Shown here: piece by piece, positions 37,680-49,783 of the stretch | How positions within the stretch are numbered: the first letter of the stretch is position 1 | Layout: each line of letters begins with the position of its first letter | Translations under genes and position numbers: made by a program | The notes under the pieces: model-generated | What the model saw: only the letters and a program-made list of their open reading frames with translations | What the model was told of the DNA's origin: nothing | The model's database searches: none | DNA from: Azospirillum thermophilum | GTDB lineage: Bacteria > Pseudomonadota > Alphaproteobacteria > Azospirillales > Azospirillaceae | DNA length: 64,000 nt | Reading direction: 5' to 3' | Assembly: GCF_003130795.1 (NCBI RefSeq) | Contig: NZ_CP029353.1 | Span: forward strand, 2,433,501-2,497,500

Positions 37680-38162
37680 TTACTGGCCGACGCCGGTGCG
37701 CGGCCCCGTGCCCATGGCGCCGGAGTTCATCCCGGTGCCGCTTCCCATGCCCGCGCCGCCGGTGGAGCTGCCGAAGCCGGTGGCCGCCTGACGGGCGAAC
37801 TGCACGAGCTGGGCGACCTCCTCCCGGTCATGCATCAGGATGATGCTGTTGCCGCGCCGCTCGAAGTCGGACGGGACCATCATCAGCGGCTGGTCGGCGT
37901 TCGGCACCTTCAGCGCGATGGCCGGCCGGCCGTCGGTGCCGGTGGTGACGTCCTGGATGGTGCCGGCGACGCCGCCGCCATGGCGGTACATCACCCGCTT
38001 GCCGACGAGATCGCGCGACGCGACGATGTCGCGGGCGCCGGTGTCCATGGTCTCGGACGAGCGGGCGGACGACTGGCCCTTGGCGGCGGACCCCGTCTGC
38101 GCCATGGCCGGAGCCGCCAGCAGGGCGATGACCGGAACCGCGACCGCGAGAAGCCTGCGCAT
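37680..38162 (-). CDS. Exported PRC-barrel-like protein
   Basis: A 160-residue protein starting at the ATG at 38162 behind a strong GGAGGA; the long frame upstream to 38357 is not coding. A signal peptide (MRRLLAVAVPVIALLAAPAMAQ) precedes a PRC-barrel-like segment (ASRDLVGKRVMYRHGGGVAGTIQDV, then PAIALKVPNADQPLMMVPSDF) and a Gly/Met/Ser-rich tail (GAGMGSGTGMNSGAMGTG). PRC-barrel domains bind other proteins or RNA; a periplasmic role is implied but unknown. Confidence 0.75.
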   Translation of the reverse strand: MRRLLAVAVPVIALLAAPAMAQTGSAAKGQSSARSSETMDTGARDIVASRDLVGKRVMYRHGGGVAGTIQDVTTGTDGRPAIALKVPNADQPLMMVPSDFERRGNSIILMHDREEVAQLVQFARQAATGFGSSTGGAGMGSGTGMNSGAMGTGPRTGVGQ

Positions 38163-38356
38163 ATCAAATCCTCCCTGGATTAGGGCGGGCCAGCCGAACG
38201 CTCCGTCATGGAGCGCGGCCACCCGCACAGGGAAGGACACCTGCCGGCACGGTTTTGTTTCACCGCCCGGCCCGAGTTCGCCGAATGGGAGGGTTGCGGC
38301 AGAGGTCAGGCTGGCCGCCGCCGCAGCATCGGCAGGCCCTGCACCGGCCTGAAACA

Positions 38357-38381
38357 AAAAAGGGGCCCGAAGGCCCCTTTT
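38357..38381 (-). terminator. Rho-independent terminator of lepA
   Basis: AAAAGGGGCC (38358-38367) and GGCCCCTTTT (38372-38381) around a CGAA loop. On the minus strand it is followed by TTTTTTGTTTC, fitting the end of lepA; it could also work for the plus strand. Confidence 0.85.
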
Positions 38382-38405
38382 CTCGCGGCGGCCGGAGCCA
38401 GCCGG

Positions 38406-40208
<1,803 letters not shown>

Positions 40209-40238
40209 CGGGGCCCGGACGAACGAGAGTTTGCCGGG

Positions 40239-40267
40239 AACATAGGGCGGACGGGGGATGGGCGCAA
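40239..40267 (-). promoter_or_regulatory. Promoter of lepA
   Basis: On the minus strand TTGCGC (40267-40262), 17 bases, TATGTT (40244-40239), about 31 bases before the lepA start. The -10 region CCTATGT also resembles an RpoH -10 with ATTG at N18. Confidence 0.6.
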
Positions 40268-40293
40268 TGGCGGTGTCGGTCCCCTGCAATCCG

Positions 40294-41766
40294 TCACACC
40301 CGCCCCATCACCCCCCGGTACAGCTCCATGTACTCCTCCGCCGGGCGGTGCCAGCCGAAGTCGCGGGTCATGGCGTGGCGCTGCATGGCCTGCCAGCGCC
40401 CGGGCCTGCGGTAGAGGGTGACGGCGCGGCGCAGCGCCCAGATCAGCTCCTGCGCGTTGGCGTTGACGAACTGGAAGCCGGTGGCGCTGCCGTCGGCCGC
40501 CGCCGCCGGGTTGGCGTCCACGATGGTGTCGGCCAGCCCGCCGGTGCGGCGGACCAGCGGCAGCGTGCCGTACTTCAGCGCGTACATCTGCGTCAGGCCG
40601 CAGGGCTCCGAGCGCGAGGGCACGAGGAACAGGTCGGCCCCGGCCTGGATGCGGTGGGACAGCGCCTCGTCATAGCCGATGCGCACGCCGACCGATTGCG
40701 GGTTGGCCTGGGCGAGCTGCTTGAAGCCGCCCTCCAGCCCCGGCTCGCTGTTGCCCAGCACGACGAGCTGGCCGCCCCAGGACAGCCAGTGCCCGGCCGC
40801 CTCCAGCACGAGGTCGAGCCCCTTGTGCCAGGTCAGGCGGCTGACCACCGCGGCGACCGGCGCGTCCGCCCGGCGGTCGAGGCCGAAGGCCGACTGCAGC
40901 TCCGCCTTGCACAGTTCCTTGCCGCCGAGGTCGCCGGCGCCGTAGCGGGCCGGCAGATGCGGGTCGCGCGCCGGATCCCACACGGCATAGTCGACGCCGT
41001 TCAGGATGCCGCTCAGCGTGTCCGCCCGCCCGGCGAGCAGCCCCTGCAGGCCGGCGCCCTGCTCCTCCGTCTGGATCTCGTGGGCGTAGGTCGGGCTGAC
41101 CGTGGTCAGGCGGTCGGCATAGAAGCAGCCGGCCTTCAGGTAGCCGATGCCGCCGTAATACTCGACCCCGTCGACCCGGAAGGCGGAGGACGGCAACCCG
41201 ACGTCGCCCATCATCCAGGCGCCGAACCAGCCCTGATAGGCGATGTTGTGGATGGTCAGCACCGTCCCCGGCCGCCGCGGCCCGGCGAAGCGGTCGGGAC
41301 GCAGGGCGAGATAGGCCGGCACCAGGCCGGTCTGCCAGTCATGGCCGTGCAGCACGTCGGGCCGCCACCAGGGATCGTAGCCCTCCTCCGCCGCGAAGCC
41401 GGCCGCCGCCCAGGACAGCGCGGCGAAGCGCATCGCGTTGTCCGGCCAGTCCTTGCCGTCCGGCCCCAGGTAGGGGTTGCCCGGGCGGTTGAACAGCGCC
41501 GGCGCGTCCAGCGCATAGGCCAGGACCCCGTCCGGCGTGCGGCCGATGCGCAGCCGGGCGCGGTCGCAACCCGGCAGGTCGGTGATCAGCTCGCCCACCT
41601 CGTGCAGGTTGGACAGCCCGTCGAGCACCGCCGGATAGCCCGGCAGCAGGAGCCGCACATCCGCCCCGGCGGCGTTCAGCGCGGGCGGCAGGGCGGCCGA
41701 CACGTCGGCCAGCCCCCCCGTCTTGACCAGCGGGTAGCATTCCGGCGTGACGAACAGGACGCGCAT
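40294..41766 (-). CDS. glgA: Glycogen synthase
   Basis: A 490-residue GT5 enzyme that adds glucose from ADP-glucose to glycogen. The N-terminal [13 protein letters not shown] loop binds ADP-glucose, HDWQTGL is conserved, and the C-terminal Rossmann half has [33 protein letters not shown] and RRTGGLADT. It lies 72 bp after glgC on the same strand and is probably co-transcribed. No glgB, glgX or glgP is in the window. Confidence 0.96.
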   Translation of the reverse strand: MRVLFVTPECYPLVKTGGLADVSAALPPALNAAGADVRLLLPGYPAVLDGLSNLHEVGELITDLPGCDRARLRIGRTPDGVLAYALDAPALFNRPGNPYLGPDGKDWPDNAMRFAALSWAAAGFAAEEGYDPWWRPDVLHGHDWQTGLVPAYLALRPDRFAGPRRPGTVLTIHNIAYQGWFGAWMMGDVGLPSSAFRVDGVEYYGGIGYLKAGCFYADRLTTVSPTYAHEIQTEEQGAGLQGLLAGRADTLSGILNGVDYAVWDPARDPHLPARYGAGDLGGKELCKAELQSAFGLDRRADAPVAAVVSRLTWHKGLDLVLEAAGHWLSWGGQLVVLGNSEPGLEGGFKQLAQANPQSVGVRIGYDEALSHRIQAGADLFLVPSRSEPCGLTQMYALKYGTLPLVRRTGGLADTIVDANPAAAADGSATGFQFVNANAQELIWALRRAVTLYRRPGRWQAMQRHAMTRDFGWHRPAEEYMELYRGVMGRV

Positions 41767-41779
41767 GGACGATGGGCCT

Positions 41780-41806
41780 TTCTTGCTCTTCTTGTACTTC
41801 CTGTAC
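41780..41806. repeat. Three 9-bp tandem repeats between glgC and glgA
   Basis: TTCTTGCTC (41780-41788), TTCTTGTAC (41789-41797), TTCCTGTAC (41798-41806). On the coding strand this is a purine-rich series of GAAG units just before glgA. Confidence 0.6.
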
Positions 41807-41838
41807 TTCGGTCTTCCCCGCGCCCCGGAGGCCGGGAC

Positions 41839-43106
41839 TCAGCCCTGCAGCCGCTCGATCATCTCGGCGGTGATCAGGCAGACCCCGCCCTCGCTGCGGT
41901 AGAAGCGCCGGGCGTCCTCCTCCGGATCCTCGCCGACGACGAGGCCGTTGGGGATCACCACGCCGCGGTCGATCACCACCTTCTTCAGGCGGCAGTGGCG
42001 GCCGATGTCGACCTCCGGCAGGACCACCGCCTGGTCGAGCTCGCTGTAGGAGTTGACGCGGACCGAGCTGAACAGCAGCGACTGCCGCACCGTCGAGCCG
42101 GAGATGATGCAGCCGCCCGACACCAGGCTGTCCACCGCCATGCCGCGCCGGTCCTCGTCGTCGAAGACGAACTTCGCCGGGGGAAGCTGCTCCTGGTAGG
42201 TGAAGATCGGCCAGTCGCGGTCGTACATGTTGAGCTGCGGCGTGACGTGGCAGAGGTCCAGGTTGGCCTCCCAATAGGCGTCGATGGTGCCGACGTCGCG
42301 CCAGTAGGGCTCCGAATCCGGGCCGTTCAGGATCGCGCTGTCGGCGAAGTCGTGCGCCATCACGCGGGCGCCGCTCTTCACCAGATGCGGGATGATGTCC
42401 TTGCCGAAATCGCGGCTCGACCCCGGCTGGTCGGCGTCGCGTTCGAGCTGGGCATAGAGGAAGTCGGCGTTGAAGACGTAGATGCCCATGCTGGCCAGCG
42501 CCTTGTCGGGCTTGCCGGGGATGGCGGGCGGATCGGCCGGCTTCTCCACGAAGTCGATGACGCGGTGCGTCTCGTCGATGTGCATGACGCCGAAGCCGGT
42601 GGCCTGTTCCCGCGGCACCTCGACGCAGGGGACCGTCACGTCGGCCTGCCGCGCGATGTGGTCCAGCAGCAGCGCACCGTAATCCATCTTGTAGATGTGG
42701 TCGCCGGCCAGGATCAGGATGTACTCCGGCTCGTGCGCGCGCAGGATGTCCAGGTTCTGGTACACGGCGTCGGCGGTGCCCTGGTACCAGGCGGTCTCGC
42801 TGATGCGCTGCTGCGCCGGCAGCAGGTCGCAGAACTCGTTCATCTCGCCGCGGAAGAAGTTCCAGCCGCGCTGCAGGTGGCGCAGCAGGCTGTGCGACTT
42901 GTACTGCGTCAGCACGCCGATGCGGCGGAAGCCCGAGTTGATGCAGTTCGACAGCGCGAAGTCGATGATGCGGAACTTGCCGCCGAAATAGGTGGCGGGC
43001 TTGGCGCGGCGGTCGGTCAGCTGCTTCAGCCGGCTGCCGCGTCCCCCGCGAGCACCAGGGCGATCGCGCGCCGCGGCGCAAGACGCAGATCCCGTTTGTC
43101 GAGCAT
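41839..43106 (-). pseudogene. glgC: Glucose-1-phosphate adenylyltransferase, frameshifted near the start
   Basis: Makes ADP-glucose from glucose-1-phosphate and ATP, the committed step of glycogen synthesis. The ATG at 43106 (AGGGAGAGGA ahead) opens [21 protein letters not shown], then the frame breaks; the next frame carries [25 protein letters not shown] and the rest of the enzyme. One extra base in the C-run at 43043-43047 restores the catalytic [19 protein letters not shown] and gives 422 residues, the usual size. The remainder is intact ([24 protein letters not shown]). The longest unbroken frame, starting at 42915, lacks the nucleotide-binding loop. A sequencing error is the likeliest cause. 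Confidence 0.9.
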
Positions 43107-43394
43107 GGCGGTGTTCCTCTCCCTAAGCCGTCTTCTTGCCGTTTTCCGCGCGGCCGGCGCAGGCGTGACCGTGCCACAATCCCCGACCAGGGCCAATAGG
43201 CCGAGGAGGCGGAAAGCGGCCTACACCGGTGGACCTGTCGCCGCAGGGGCGGACTACGGCGAAAGCGCAAGGCCGCATGCCCCGGACCGCAAAAACTGCA
43301 CAAAAATTCATCATCTGGCCGGCAGGCGGTCACTCTGCCGGGCCGGTTCGCGCGCTTCGACAGGAATCAACAGCCCAAGGCACGGAAGTTGCGC

Positions 43395-43420
43395 GGAAAA
43401 CAGCCTCCGGAAAACAGCCT
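43395..43420. repeat. Tandem 14-bp repeat upstream of amtB
   Basis: GGAAAACAGCCT at 43395-43406 and 43409-43420, spaced 14 bp, about 100-120 bp before the sigma-54 promoter, where activator sites normally lie. It does not resemble the NtrC consensus. Confidence 0.6.
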
Positions 43421-43515
43421 ATTTTTTGAGCAGAGAGGGTCCGCGACTCGCCGGAGGCTGCCCGTTGCCGATCCTGCGGCGGCGACAACCCTGGCGATTC
43501 ATAGCCCTTTCGACG

Positions 43516-43530
43516 TGGCACGCTTCTTGT
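43516..43530 (+). promoter_or_regulatory. Sigma-54 promoter of amtB
   Basis: TGGCACG-CTTC-TTGT (43516-43530) matches the -24/-12 consensus TGGCACG-N4-TTGC at all but the last base. It fits nitrogen (NtrC/RpoN) control of amtB, which is known in A. brasilense. The 5' leader would be ~145 nt. Confidence 0.8.
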
Positions 43531-43687
43531 AGATGAAGGGCTGTCCTTGGTCCCGCCCGCCGCCCCGCCATCGCCGGGGATGGGGCGGCCGGGACGGGGT
43601 CACCCAACGCGGCCCCCCGGCGGTTCCACCGGAGCCCCGGACCAGCCGCGACGGGCCGAAAGCGATTAGCGAGAAAGAGGAGCCTCG

Positions 43688-45088
43688 ATGAACCGTCTGT
43701 TCCTTCTGGCCGCACCGACACTGGCGGTGACTCTGGGCTTGGCCGGGCTGCCCGGCGACGCCCTTGCGCAGGATGCGGCCGCCGCCGCCGCGCCGGCCGG
43801 TCCCACCCTCAGCAACGGCGACACCGCGTGGATGCTGGTATCGACGGCGCTGGTGCTGATGATGACCATCCCGGGCCTGGCCCTGTTCTACGGCGGCATG
43901 GTCCGCAAGATGAACGTGCTGGCCACCGTGATGCAGAGCTTCGCGATCACCGCGCTGATCAGCGTGCTGTGGTACGTCATCGGCTACAGCCTGGCCTTCA
44001 CCGGCGAGGGCGCCTACGTCGGCGGCCTGGACCGGCTGTTCCTGAAGGGGCTGGACTTCACCAAGGCCTTCACGCTCGGCGAGGGCACCTCGGCGGCGGT
44101 CCCGACGACCATCCCCGAGCCGGTCTTCATGATGTTCCAGATGACCTTCGCGATCATCACCCCGGCGCTGATCACCGGCGCCTTCGCGGACCGCATGAAG
44201 TTCTCGTCGCTGCTGGTCTTCACCGCCCTGTGGTCGCTGGTCGTCTATGCGCCGATCGCGCACTGGGTCTGGCACCCGGCGGGCTTCCTGTTCGGCCTGG
44301 GCGTGCTCGACTTCGCCGGCGGCACCGTCGTCCACATCAATGCCGGCGTGGCCGGTCTGGTCGCGGCGCTGGTCATCGGCAAGCGCAAGGGCTACCCGAA
44401 CGAGAACTTCATGCCGCACAACCTGGTGCTGTCGCTGATCGGCGCCTCGCTGCTGTGGGTCGGCTGGTTCGGCTTCAACGCGGGTTCCGCGCTGACCGCC
44501 GGTCCGCGCGCCGGCATGGCCTTCGCCGCCACGCACATCGCCACCGCCGGTGCGGCGCTGGGCTGGATGTTCGCGGAGTGGGCCGCCAAGGGCAAGCCGT
44601 CGGTGCTCGGCATCATCTCGGGTGCGGTCGCCGGCCTGGTCGCCGTGACCCCGGCCGCGGGCTTCGTCGATCCGACGGGCGCCATCATCATCGGCATCGT
44701 CGCCGGCGTCATCTGCTTCTGGTCGGCCACCAGCCTGAAGCGCATGCTGGGCTATGACGACAGCCTGGACGCCTTCGGCGTGCACGGCGTCGGCGGCCTG
44801 ATCGGCGCCATCCTGACCGGCGTGTTCGCCAAGATGTCGGTCGCCAACAGCGAGGGCGCCTTCGCCGCCGTCCTGAAGGACGCCCCGGACACCACGCTGG
44901 GCATGCTGGAAGGCAACGCCGCCGCCCTGTGGATCCAGATCCAGGGCGTGGTCTGGACGATCGGCTGGTGCGCCATCGCCACCTTCGTCCTGCTGAAGGT
45001 CGTGGACGTGGTGATGGGCCTGCGCGTCGACGAGGATGTGGAGCGCGACGGCCTGGATCTCGCCCTGCACGGCGAAACGATCCACTGA
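43688..45088 (+). CDS. amtB: Ammonium transporter AmtB
   Basis: A 466-residue inner-membrane channel of the Amt/Mep/Rh family with a cleavable signal sequence (RLFLLAAPTLAVTLGLAGLPGDALAQ) and 11 transmembrane segments. The two pore histidines are in VVHINAG and AFGVHGVGG, the signature DFAGGTVVHINAGVAGL is complete, and the phenylalanine gate region is seen in FQMTFAIITPALITGAFADR. GAGGAG precedes the ATG. Unlike in many bacteria no glnK is adjacent, as in A. brasilense. It is controlled by the sigma-54 promoter upstream and ended by a strong terminator. Confidence 0.96.
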   Translation: MNRLFLLAAPTLAVTLGLAGLPGDALAQDAAAAAAPAGPTLSNGDTAWMLVSTALVLMMTIPGLALFYGGMVRKMNVLATVMQSFAITALISVLWYVIGYSLAFTGEGAYVGGLDRLFLKGLDFTKAFTLGEGTSAAVPTTIPEPVFMMFQMTFAIITPALITGAFADRMKFSSLLVFTALWSLVVYAPIAHWVWHPAGFLFGLGVLDFAGGTVVHINAGVAGLVAALVIGKRKGYPNENFMPHNLVLSLIGASLLWVGWFGFNAGSALTAGPRAGMAFAATHIATAGAALGWMFAEWAAKGKPSVLGIISGAVAGLVAVTPAAGFVDPTGAIIIGIVAGVICFWSATSLKRMLGYDDSLDAFGVHGVGGLIGAILTGVFAKMSVANSEGAFAAVLKDAPDTTLGMLEGNAAALWIQIQGVVWTIGWCAIATFVLLKVVDVVMGLRVDEDVERDGLDLALHGETIH

Positions 45089-45128
45089 GCCCGCTCCGAC
45101 CGGATCACTCTGTCCCTCCATCCGAACT

Positions 45129-45160
45129 GCCGCCGGGTCTCCCCCGGCGGCTTTTCTTTT
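45129..45160 (+). terminator. Rho-independent terminator of amtB
   Basis: Stem GCCGCCGGG (45129-45137) and CCCGGCGGC (45143-45151) followed by TTTTCTTTT. Confidence 0.9.
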
Positions 45161-45216
45161 GGGGGCTGGCAAGCCGGGGGACGGGCCGGCGGGGGACGGG
45201 CGCCGCCGCCGCGCCG

Positions 45217-46406
<1,190 letters not shown>

Positions 46407-46881
46407 GATACTCCTTCGCTCCTGCCGGAAGGGACCGCCTGAACGCCCGGCGGCGACCCGAAGGCCGGACGCGGACGGCGGCCTGATCCAGATAGGCTAT
46501 CTTCCCTTTATGAGCAATTGGTTGCCGGCCGGGCCACGGCCGGGGCCGCCACTTCGCCGCCCTTTTTTCCGGCGGTGGTTGTCCTGCCCCGGCCGCCGCG
46601 CTACTCTGGCGCCATCGCCGCCCGATCCCGATCAGCACCGCGCGCAGCCCGGCCCGTCCGGTACGCGCCGCATCGCCGTGCCCGGCCCCGGCCCACGGCC
46701 CGGGCGGGCGTCAGGGCGGACGGCGCAAGGCCGAGTCGCCGCGGCATCGTGCAGCCGATGCACAACGGCCGCCGGAGGGAGGCCCGGACAAGTCCCTGGC
46801 GCAAAAGGGAAAAGCGGGGCTTCGGCCCATTGTGCGGCCGGAAGGATCCGCACAATGCGCACCACGCCGCCCGAGGGGGGG
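46407..46881. other. 475-bp gene-free region between kinase and transglutaminase gene
   Basis: No convincing coding frame on either strand. At its end are two hairpins (46817-46857) that likely terminate the transglutaminase gene. A TGATCC at 46484 with TA after 19 bases was judged to be chance. Confidence 0.6.
46817..46857 (-). terminator. Double hairpin after the transglutaminase gene
   Basis: CATTGTGCGG (46828-46837) pairs with CCGCACAATG (46848-46857), and directly beside it GGGC-TTCG-GCCC (46817-46828) forms a second stem. On the minus strand they are followed by CGCTTTTCCCTTTT. Confidence 0.65.
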
Positions 46882-47829
46882 TCAGGCCACCGGGGCCGCC
46901 GGCATCTGCACCACCGGCTCCCCGGTTCCGGCGGTGACGCGGACGTCCACGGTCATGCCCAGATAGTCGGATGGCGCCCCGGTCCAGGAGCCGCCGAGCG
47001 GGATCGCCTGGCCGGGATCGCGGGCGACGGCGACGCGGATCAGGTTCTTGCCGCCGATGATGCCGTTGGTCGGATCGAACTCCACCCAGCCGGCGCCGGG
47101 CAGATAGACCTCCACCCAGGCGTGGGTCGCCCCGCCGCCCTGGATGCCGCAGCCGCCGGCGGCGCCGGGGTCGAGCGCCGGATCGTAGAGGTAGCCTGAG
47201 ACGAAGCGCGCGGCGAAGCCCAGCGAGCGCACCGCCTCCATCATGAACAGGGCGAAGTCGCGGCAGGAGCCGCTGCCGCTCTCCAGCGTCTCCACCGGCG
47301 GCTGGGTGCCCTCGGCGTCGCGCGCCTGGTAGGTGAAGCCTTCCTTGATCGCGACGGTCATGGCGGCCAGCATCGCCTGGGTCTCAGGGATGCCGTCGGC
47401 CCCGGCGACGAAGCGCTTGGCCCAGTCGTCCACCTTGTGGTCGGGGTCGGGATAATGGCGCTGGGTGGTGCGGGCCAGATCCGGCACCTCCTCCGCCGAA
47501 TAGCTGAAGGGGTAGGTCCGGGCGTAGTCCTCAATGGGAAACTCGATGGCCTCAGCCCCCGAGTCCGCCAGAGGGAAATGCGCCACCTTGATGTGGCTCT
47601 CGAAGGTCAGCTCGGCCGCTTCGCCCGCGAAGCTGGCGACGGCGATGGAGTTGCCGAACACGTCGTGCAGCCAGCGCACGCGGGACGGCGCCGGGGTGAT
47701 GGTCAGGCCGGTCGCCAGCAGCCGCAGGTCGTGGCTGTCGCGCGGCCGGAACATCAGCCGGTGGTCGCCGAACGTCACCGGCCGGGCATAGCGGTAGGTC
47801 GTGGTGTGGCGGATATCGAGAATCTTCAT
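46882..47829 (-). CDS. Transglutaminase-like family protein
   Basis: A 315-residue protein of the bacterial transglutaminase/protease-like family. The N-terminal beta domain (ILDIRHTTTYRYARPVTFG, WLHDVFGNSIAVASF) is followed by the catalytic core: Cys in GSGSCRDFALFMMEA, His in THAWVEVYLP and Asp in GWVEFDPTNG, completing the triad. Start is the ATG at 47829 with AAGGGGG just ahead; the open frame to 48024 runs over the promoter region. It is divergent from fur with 197 bp between; an AT-rich TATAAT on the minus strand (47929-47934) may be its -10. Natural substrate unknown. Confidence 0.88.
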   Translation of the reverse strand: MKILDIRHTTTYRYARPVTFGDHRLMFRPRDSHDLRLLATGLTITPAPSRVRWLHDVFGNSIAVASFAGEAAELTFESHIKVAHFPLADSGAEAIEFPIEDYARTYPFSYSAEEVPDLARTTQRHYPDPDHKVDDWAKRFVAGADGIPETQAMLAAMTVAIKEGFTYQARDAEGTQPPVETLESGSGSCRDFALFMMEAVRSLGFAARFVSGYLYDPALDPGAAGGCGIQGGGATHAWVEVYLPGAGWVEFDPTNGIIGGKNLIRVAVARDPGQAIPLGGSWTGAPSDYLGMTVDVRVTAGTGEPVVQMPAAPVA

Positions 47830-48026
47830 CGCAGCCCCCTTCTGGCTGCCGGGCAGGCCGCGCCGTCGCGGTCGGCCGGTGCGGCGACGACGCAACGGGG
47901 ACATTTGAGAATGGTTCCGAAACACACTATTATACTTGGGTATTGGTGATATGTGGGCATCGGGCCGGACGGGACGGCGCAGGACCGTCGGGCATGATCG
48001 CAAACCGCTGTGGACAGGGACCATCC

Positions 48027-48461
48027 ATGCCGTCGCGCCTCGAAGAGCTCTGCGTTCAGAAGGGGTTGAAGATGACCGACCAGCGGCGCGTGATCTCGCG
48101 CGTCCTCTCGGAGGCCACCGACCATCCCGACGTGGAGGAGGTGCACCGGCGGGCGTCCGCCATCGATCCCCGCATCTCCATCGCCACCGTCTACCGCACC
48201 ATGCGCCTGTTCGAGGAGGCGCACGTCATCGACCGCCTGGACTTCGGCGACGGCCGCGCCCGCTACGAGAAGACGCGGACCGACCACCATCATCATCTGA
48301 TCGACGTCGAGACCGGCGAGGTGGTGGAGTTCGCCAGCGAGGAGATGGAGCGGCTGAAGGAGGCCATCGCCCGCGAGCTCGGCTACGACCTGATCGGCCA
48401 CCGGCTGGAGCTGTACGGCGTGGCGCGCAGCCGCCGGCAGGAGCCCCAGGGAGACTCGTGA
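48027..48461 (+). CDS. fur: Fur family metalloregulator
   Basis: A 144-residue metal-dependent repressor. The N-terminal winged helix (VISRVLSEATDHPDVEEVHRR, ISIATVYRTMRLFEE) and C-terminal dimerisation domain with the metal site TDHHHHLIDVETGEVVEF fit the alphaproteobacterial Fur/Mur group, which senses iron or manganese; the CxxC zinc site of classical Fur is absent, as usual in this group. It is not Irr, which has a different HHH context. Start is the ATG at 48027 with AGGGA ahead. Whether iron or manganese is the true ligand is open. Confidence 0.88.
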   Translation: MPSRLEELCVQKGLKMTDQRRVISRVLSEATDHPDVEEVHRRASAIDPRISIATVYRTMRLFEEAHVIDRLDFGDGRARYEKTRTDHHHHLIDVETGEVVEFASEEMERLKEAIARELGYDLIGHRLELYGVARSRRQEPQGDS

Positions 48462-48642
48462 GGCCGGTGACTCGCAAGGCGGGAGAGTCGGAAGGTCGGG
48501 GGCCGTCGTCCGCCGGGCTATCCTCCGGATTCGCCAGCCGGACCGCGCAGGGCTGATCCGGTATCGATTGCGGAGTGCGCCGGGTGCGGATCTGGGCGGA
48601 CCGCCGCCTCGCCACCACGTTACGCCCACAGCGACGCAACCG

Positions 48643-48927
48643 ATGGACCACGGCCTCGCGATGGACGACAGCAGCAAGGACCCGATTCTCGACCGCCTCG
48701 ACCGGCTGTCGGAACGGCTGATGGAACGGATGGACCGGCTGGAGGAGCGCCTGCGCGCCCTGGAGCAGGACAATGGCGAGATCATCAGCCTGCTGATCGC
48801 CATCCGCGCCCAGCTCGAGGATGCCGCCTGCGACCTGATGATCGAACAGCCGGCCGACCCCGACGACGCCGAGACGGGGGATGGCGCGGGCGGCGGGGCC
48901 GCCGGCCGGGCTCCCTACCTGCACTGA
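48643..48927 (+). CDS. Small coiled-coil protein
   Basis: A 94-residue hypothetical protein starting at the ATG at 48643 (or 48661). Its core DRLDRLSERLMERMDRLEER and LRALEQDNGEIISLLIAI form leucine heptads, so a dimeric coiled coil is likely; the C-terminus is acidic and Gly-rich. No family is recognised and the ribosome site is weak. It lies downstream of fur, 180 bp away, and its stop overlaps nothing. Confidence 0.55.
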   Translation: MDHGLAMDDSSKDPILDRLDRLSERLMERMDRLEERLRALEQDNGEIISLLIAIRAQLEDAACDLMIEQPADPDDAETGDGAGGGAAGRAPYLH

Positions 48928-49019
48928 CGCCGGCCATCCCGCCAGGGCAACTCTGACCTCCGGTCCGTCTTCCGGAAAATCCCTTGCTCCGCCTTGCGGG
49001 CGGCCGGATAAGGGGGATC

Positions 49020-49744
49020 ATGACCAGCCTCGCCGCCAGCCTGCCCCCGCGACCGGCCTCGCCGTGCCGCCTCCCCTCGCGATCAGGGCCGCGGGTGCCG
49101 CGACCGGCGTCGCCTTCTTCGACTTCGACGGCACGCTGATCCATGGCGACAGCCTCCTGATGTTCGTGGGCGAGGTGATCGGCCGCCACCGCGCCCGGCT
49201 GGCCTTCGCCGACGCCCTGCGCTCCGGCATGCACCGCCATGTGCGCGGGCGCGGGCCGGGCGTCGATTTTCCCGGCTCGGTCAAGACCATCCTGCTGAAG
49301 CGGACCCTGCGCGGCCTCCCCCTCGCCGACGCCCAGGCCGCCGCCGAACGGCTGGCCCGCCGCATCCGCTGGCACGAGCCGCTGCTGGAAACCCTGCGGA
49401 CCCACCTCCGCGAGGGCCGCCGCGTGGTGGTGGCCACCGGCGCGCTGGACGTCTACATGCCGACCCTGCTGCGCGGCCTGGAGGTCGACGACCTGCTGGC
49501 GACCGGCATGGAGGTGGTGGACGGCCACCTGACCGGCCGGCTGAGCACCGGGAACTGCGTGCGGCTGGACAAGGCCCAGCGCGTCAAGGCCTGGATCGAG
49601 CAACACGGTCCCTTTGCCGAGACCTGGGGCTACGGCAACCGGCCGAGCGACCTTCCCATGCTGTCCATCCTCGACCGGGGCGTGGTCGTGACCATAAAAA
49701 AATTTCAAAAACGCCGGCCGGATCATTTACAAATTTCCGTTTAG
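49020..49744 (+). CDS. HAD-superfamily phosphatase (SerB/IB-type), N-terminus affected by a missing base
   Basis: HAD-IB hydrolase of about 241 residues. Motif I FFDFDGTLIHGDSL, motif II VVATGALDVYMP, the Lys in LDKAQRVKAW, and motif III GYGNRPSDLPML are intact, so it should be an active phosphatase; the substrate is unknown. The ATG at 49020 has a good AAGGGGGA ahead but is out of frame with the body. One extra C in the run at 49044-49048 joins MTSLAASLPPATGLAVPPP to the body. If the sequence is right as given, the GTG at 49064 would be the start (226 residues). The last codons are unusually AT-rich (ATAAAAAAATTTCAAAAA near 49690). Confidence 0.82.
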
Positions 49745-49783
49745 CCGCTATATCCAAGGTCATATCGAGGAGGGGGAGGGGAC

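Larger units (their letters stand above)
43107..43687 (+). other. 581-bp gene-free region between glgC and amtB
   Basis: Upstream region for two divergent genes. It holds a hairpin CCGGCAG/CTGCCGG (43319-43341), a 14-bp-period tandem repeat (43395-43420), a 10-bp inverted repeat CAGCCTCCGG/CCGGAGGCTG (43401-43410 and 43451-43460) and a sigma-54 promoter (43516-43530). Open frames here show no family resemblance. Confidence 0.65.

Noticed and set aside
43158..43176. TGGCAC on the minus strand upstream of glgC, a possible sigma-54 promoter.
   Set aside because: The -12 part reads CGCC instead of TTGC, so the essential G is missing.
40258..43536. Long plus-strand frame opposite glgA and glgC.
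   Set aside because: Shadow of glycogen genes; no motif.
46484..46510. TGATCC followed by TA after 19 bases, a possible third ECF11 promoter.
   Set aside because: Spacing is one base too long and no gene follows on that strand for over 1.5 kb.
48027..48461. Fur-family gene as Irr.
   Set aside because: The DHHHHLIDVETGEVVEF context is of the Fur/Mur type rather than Irr.
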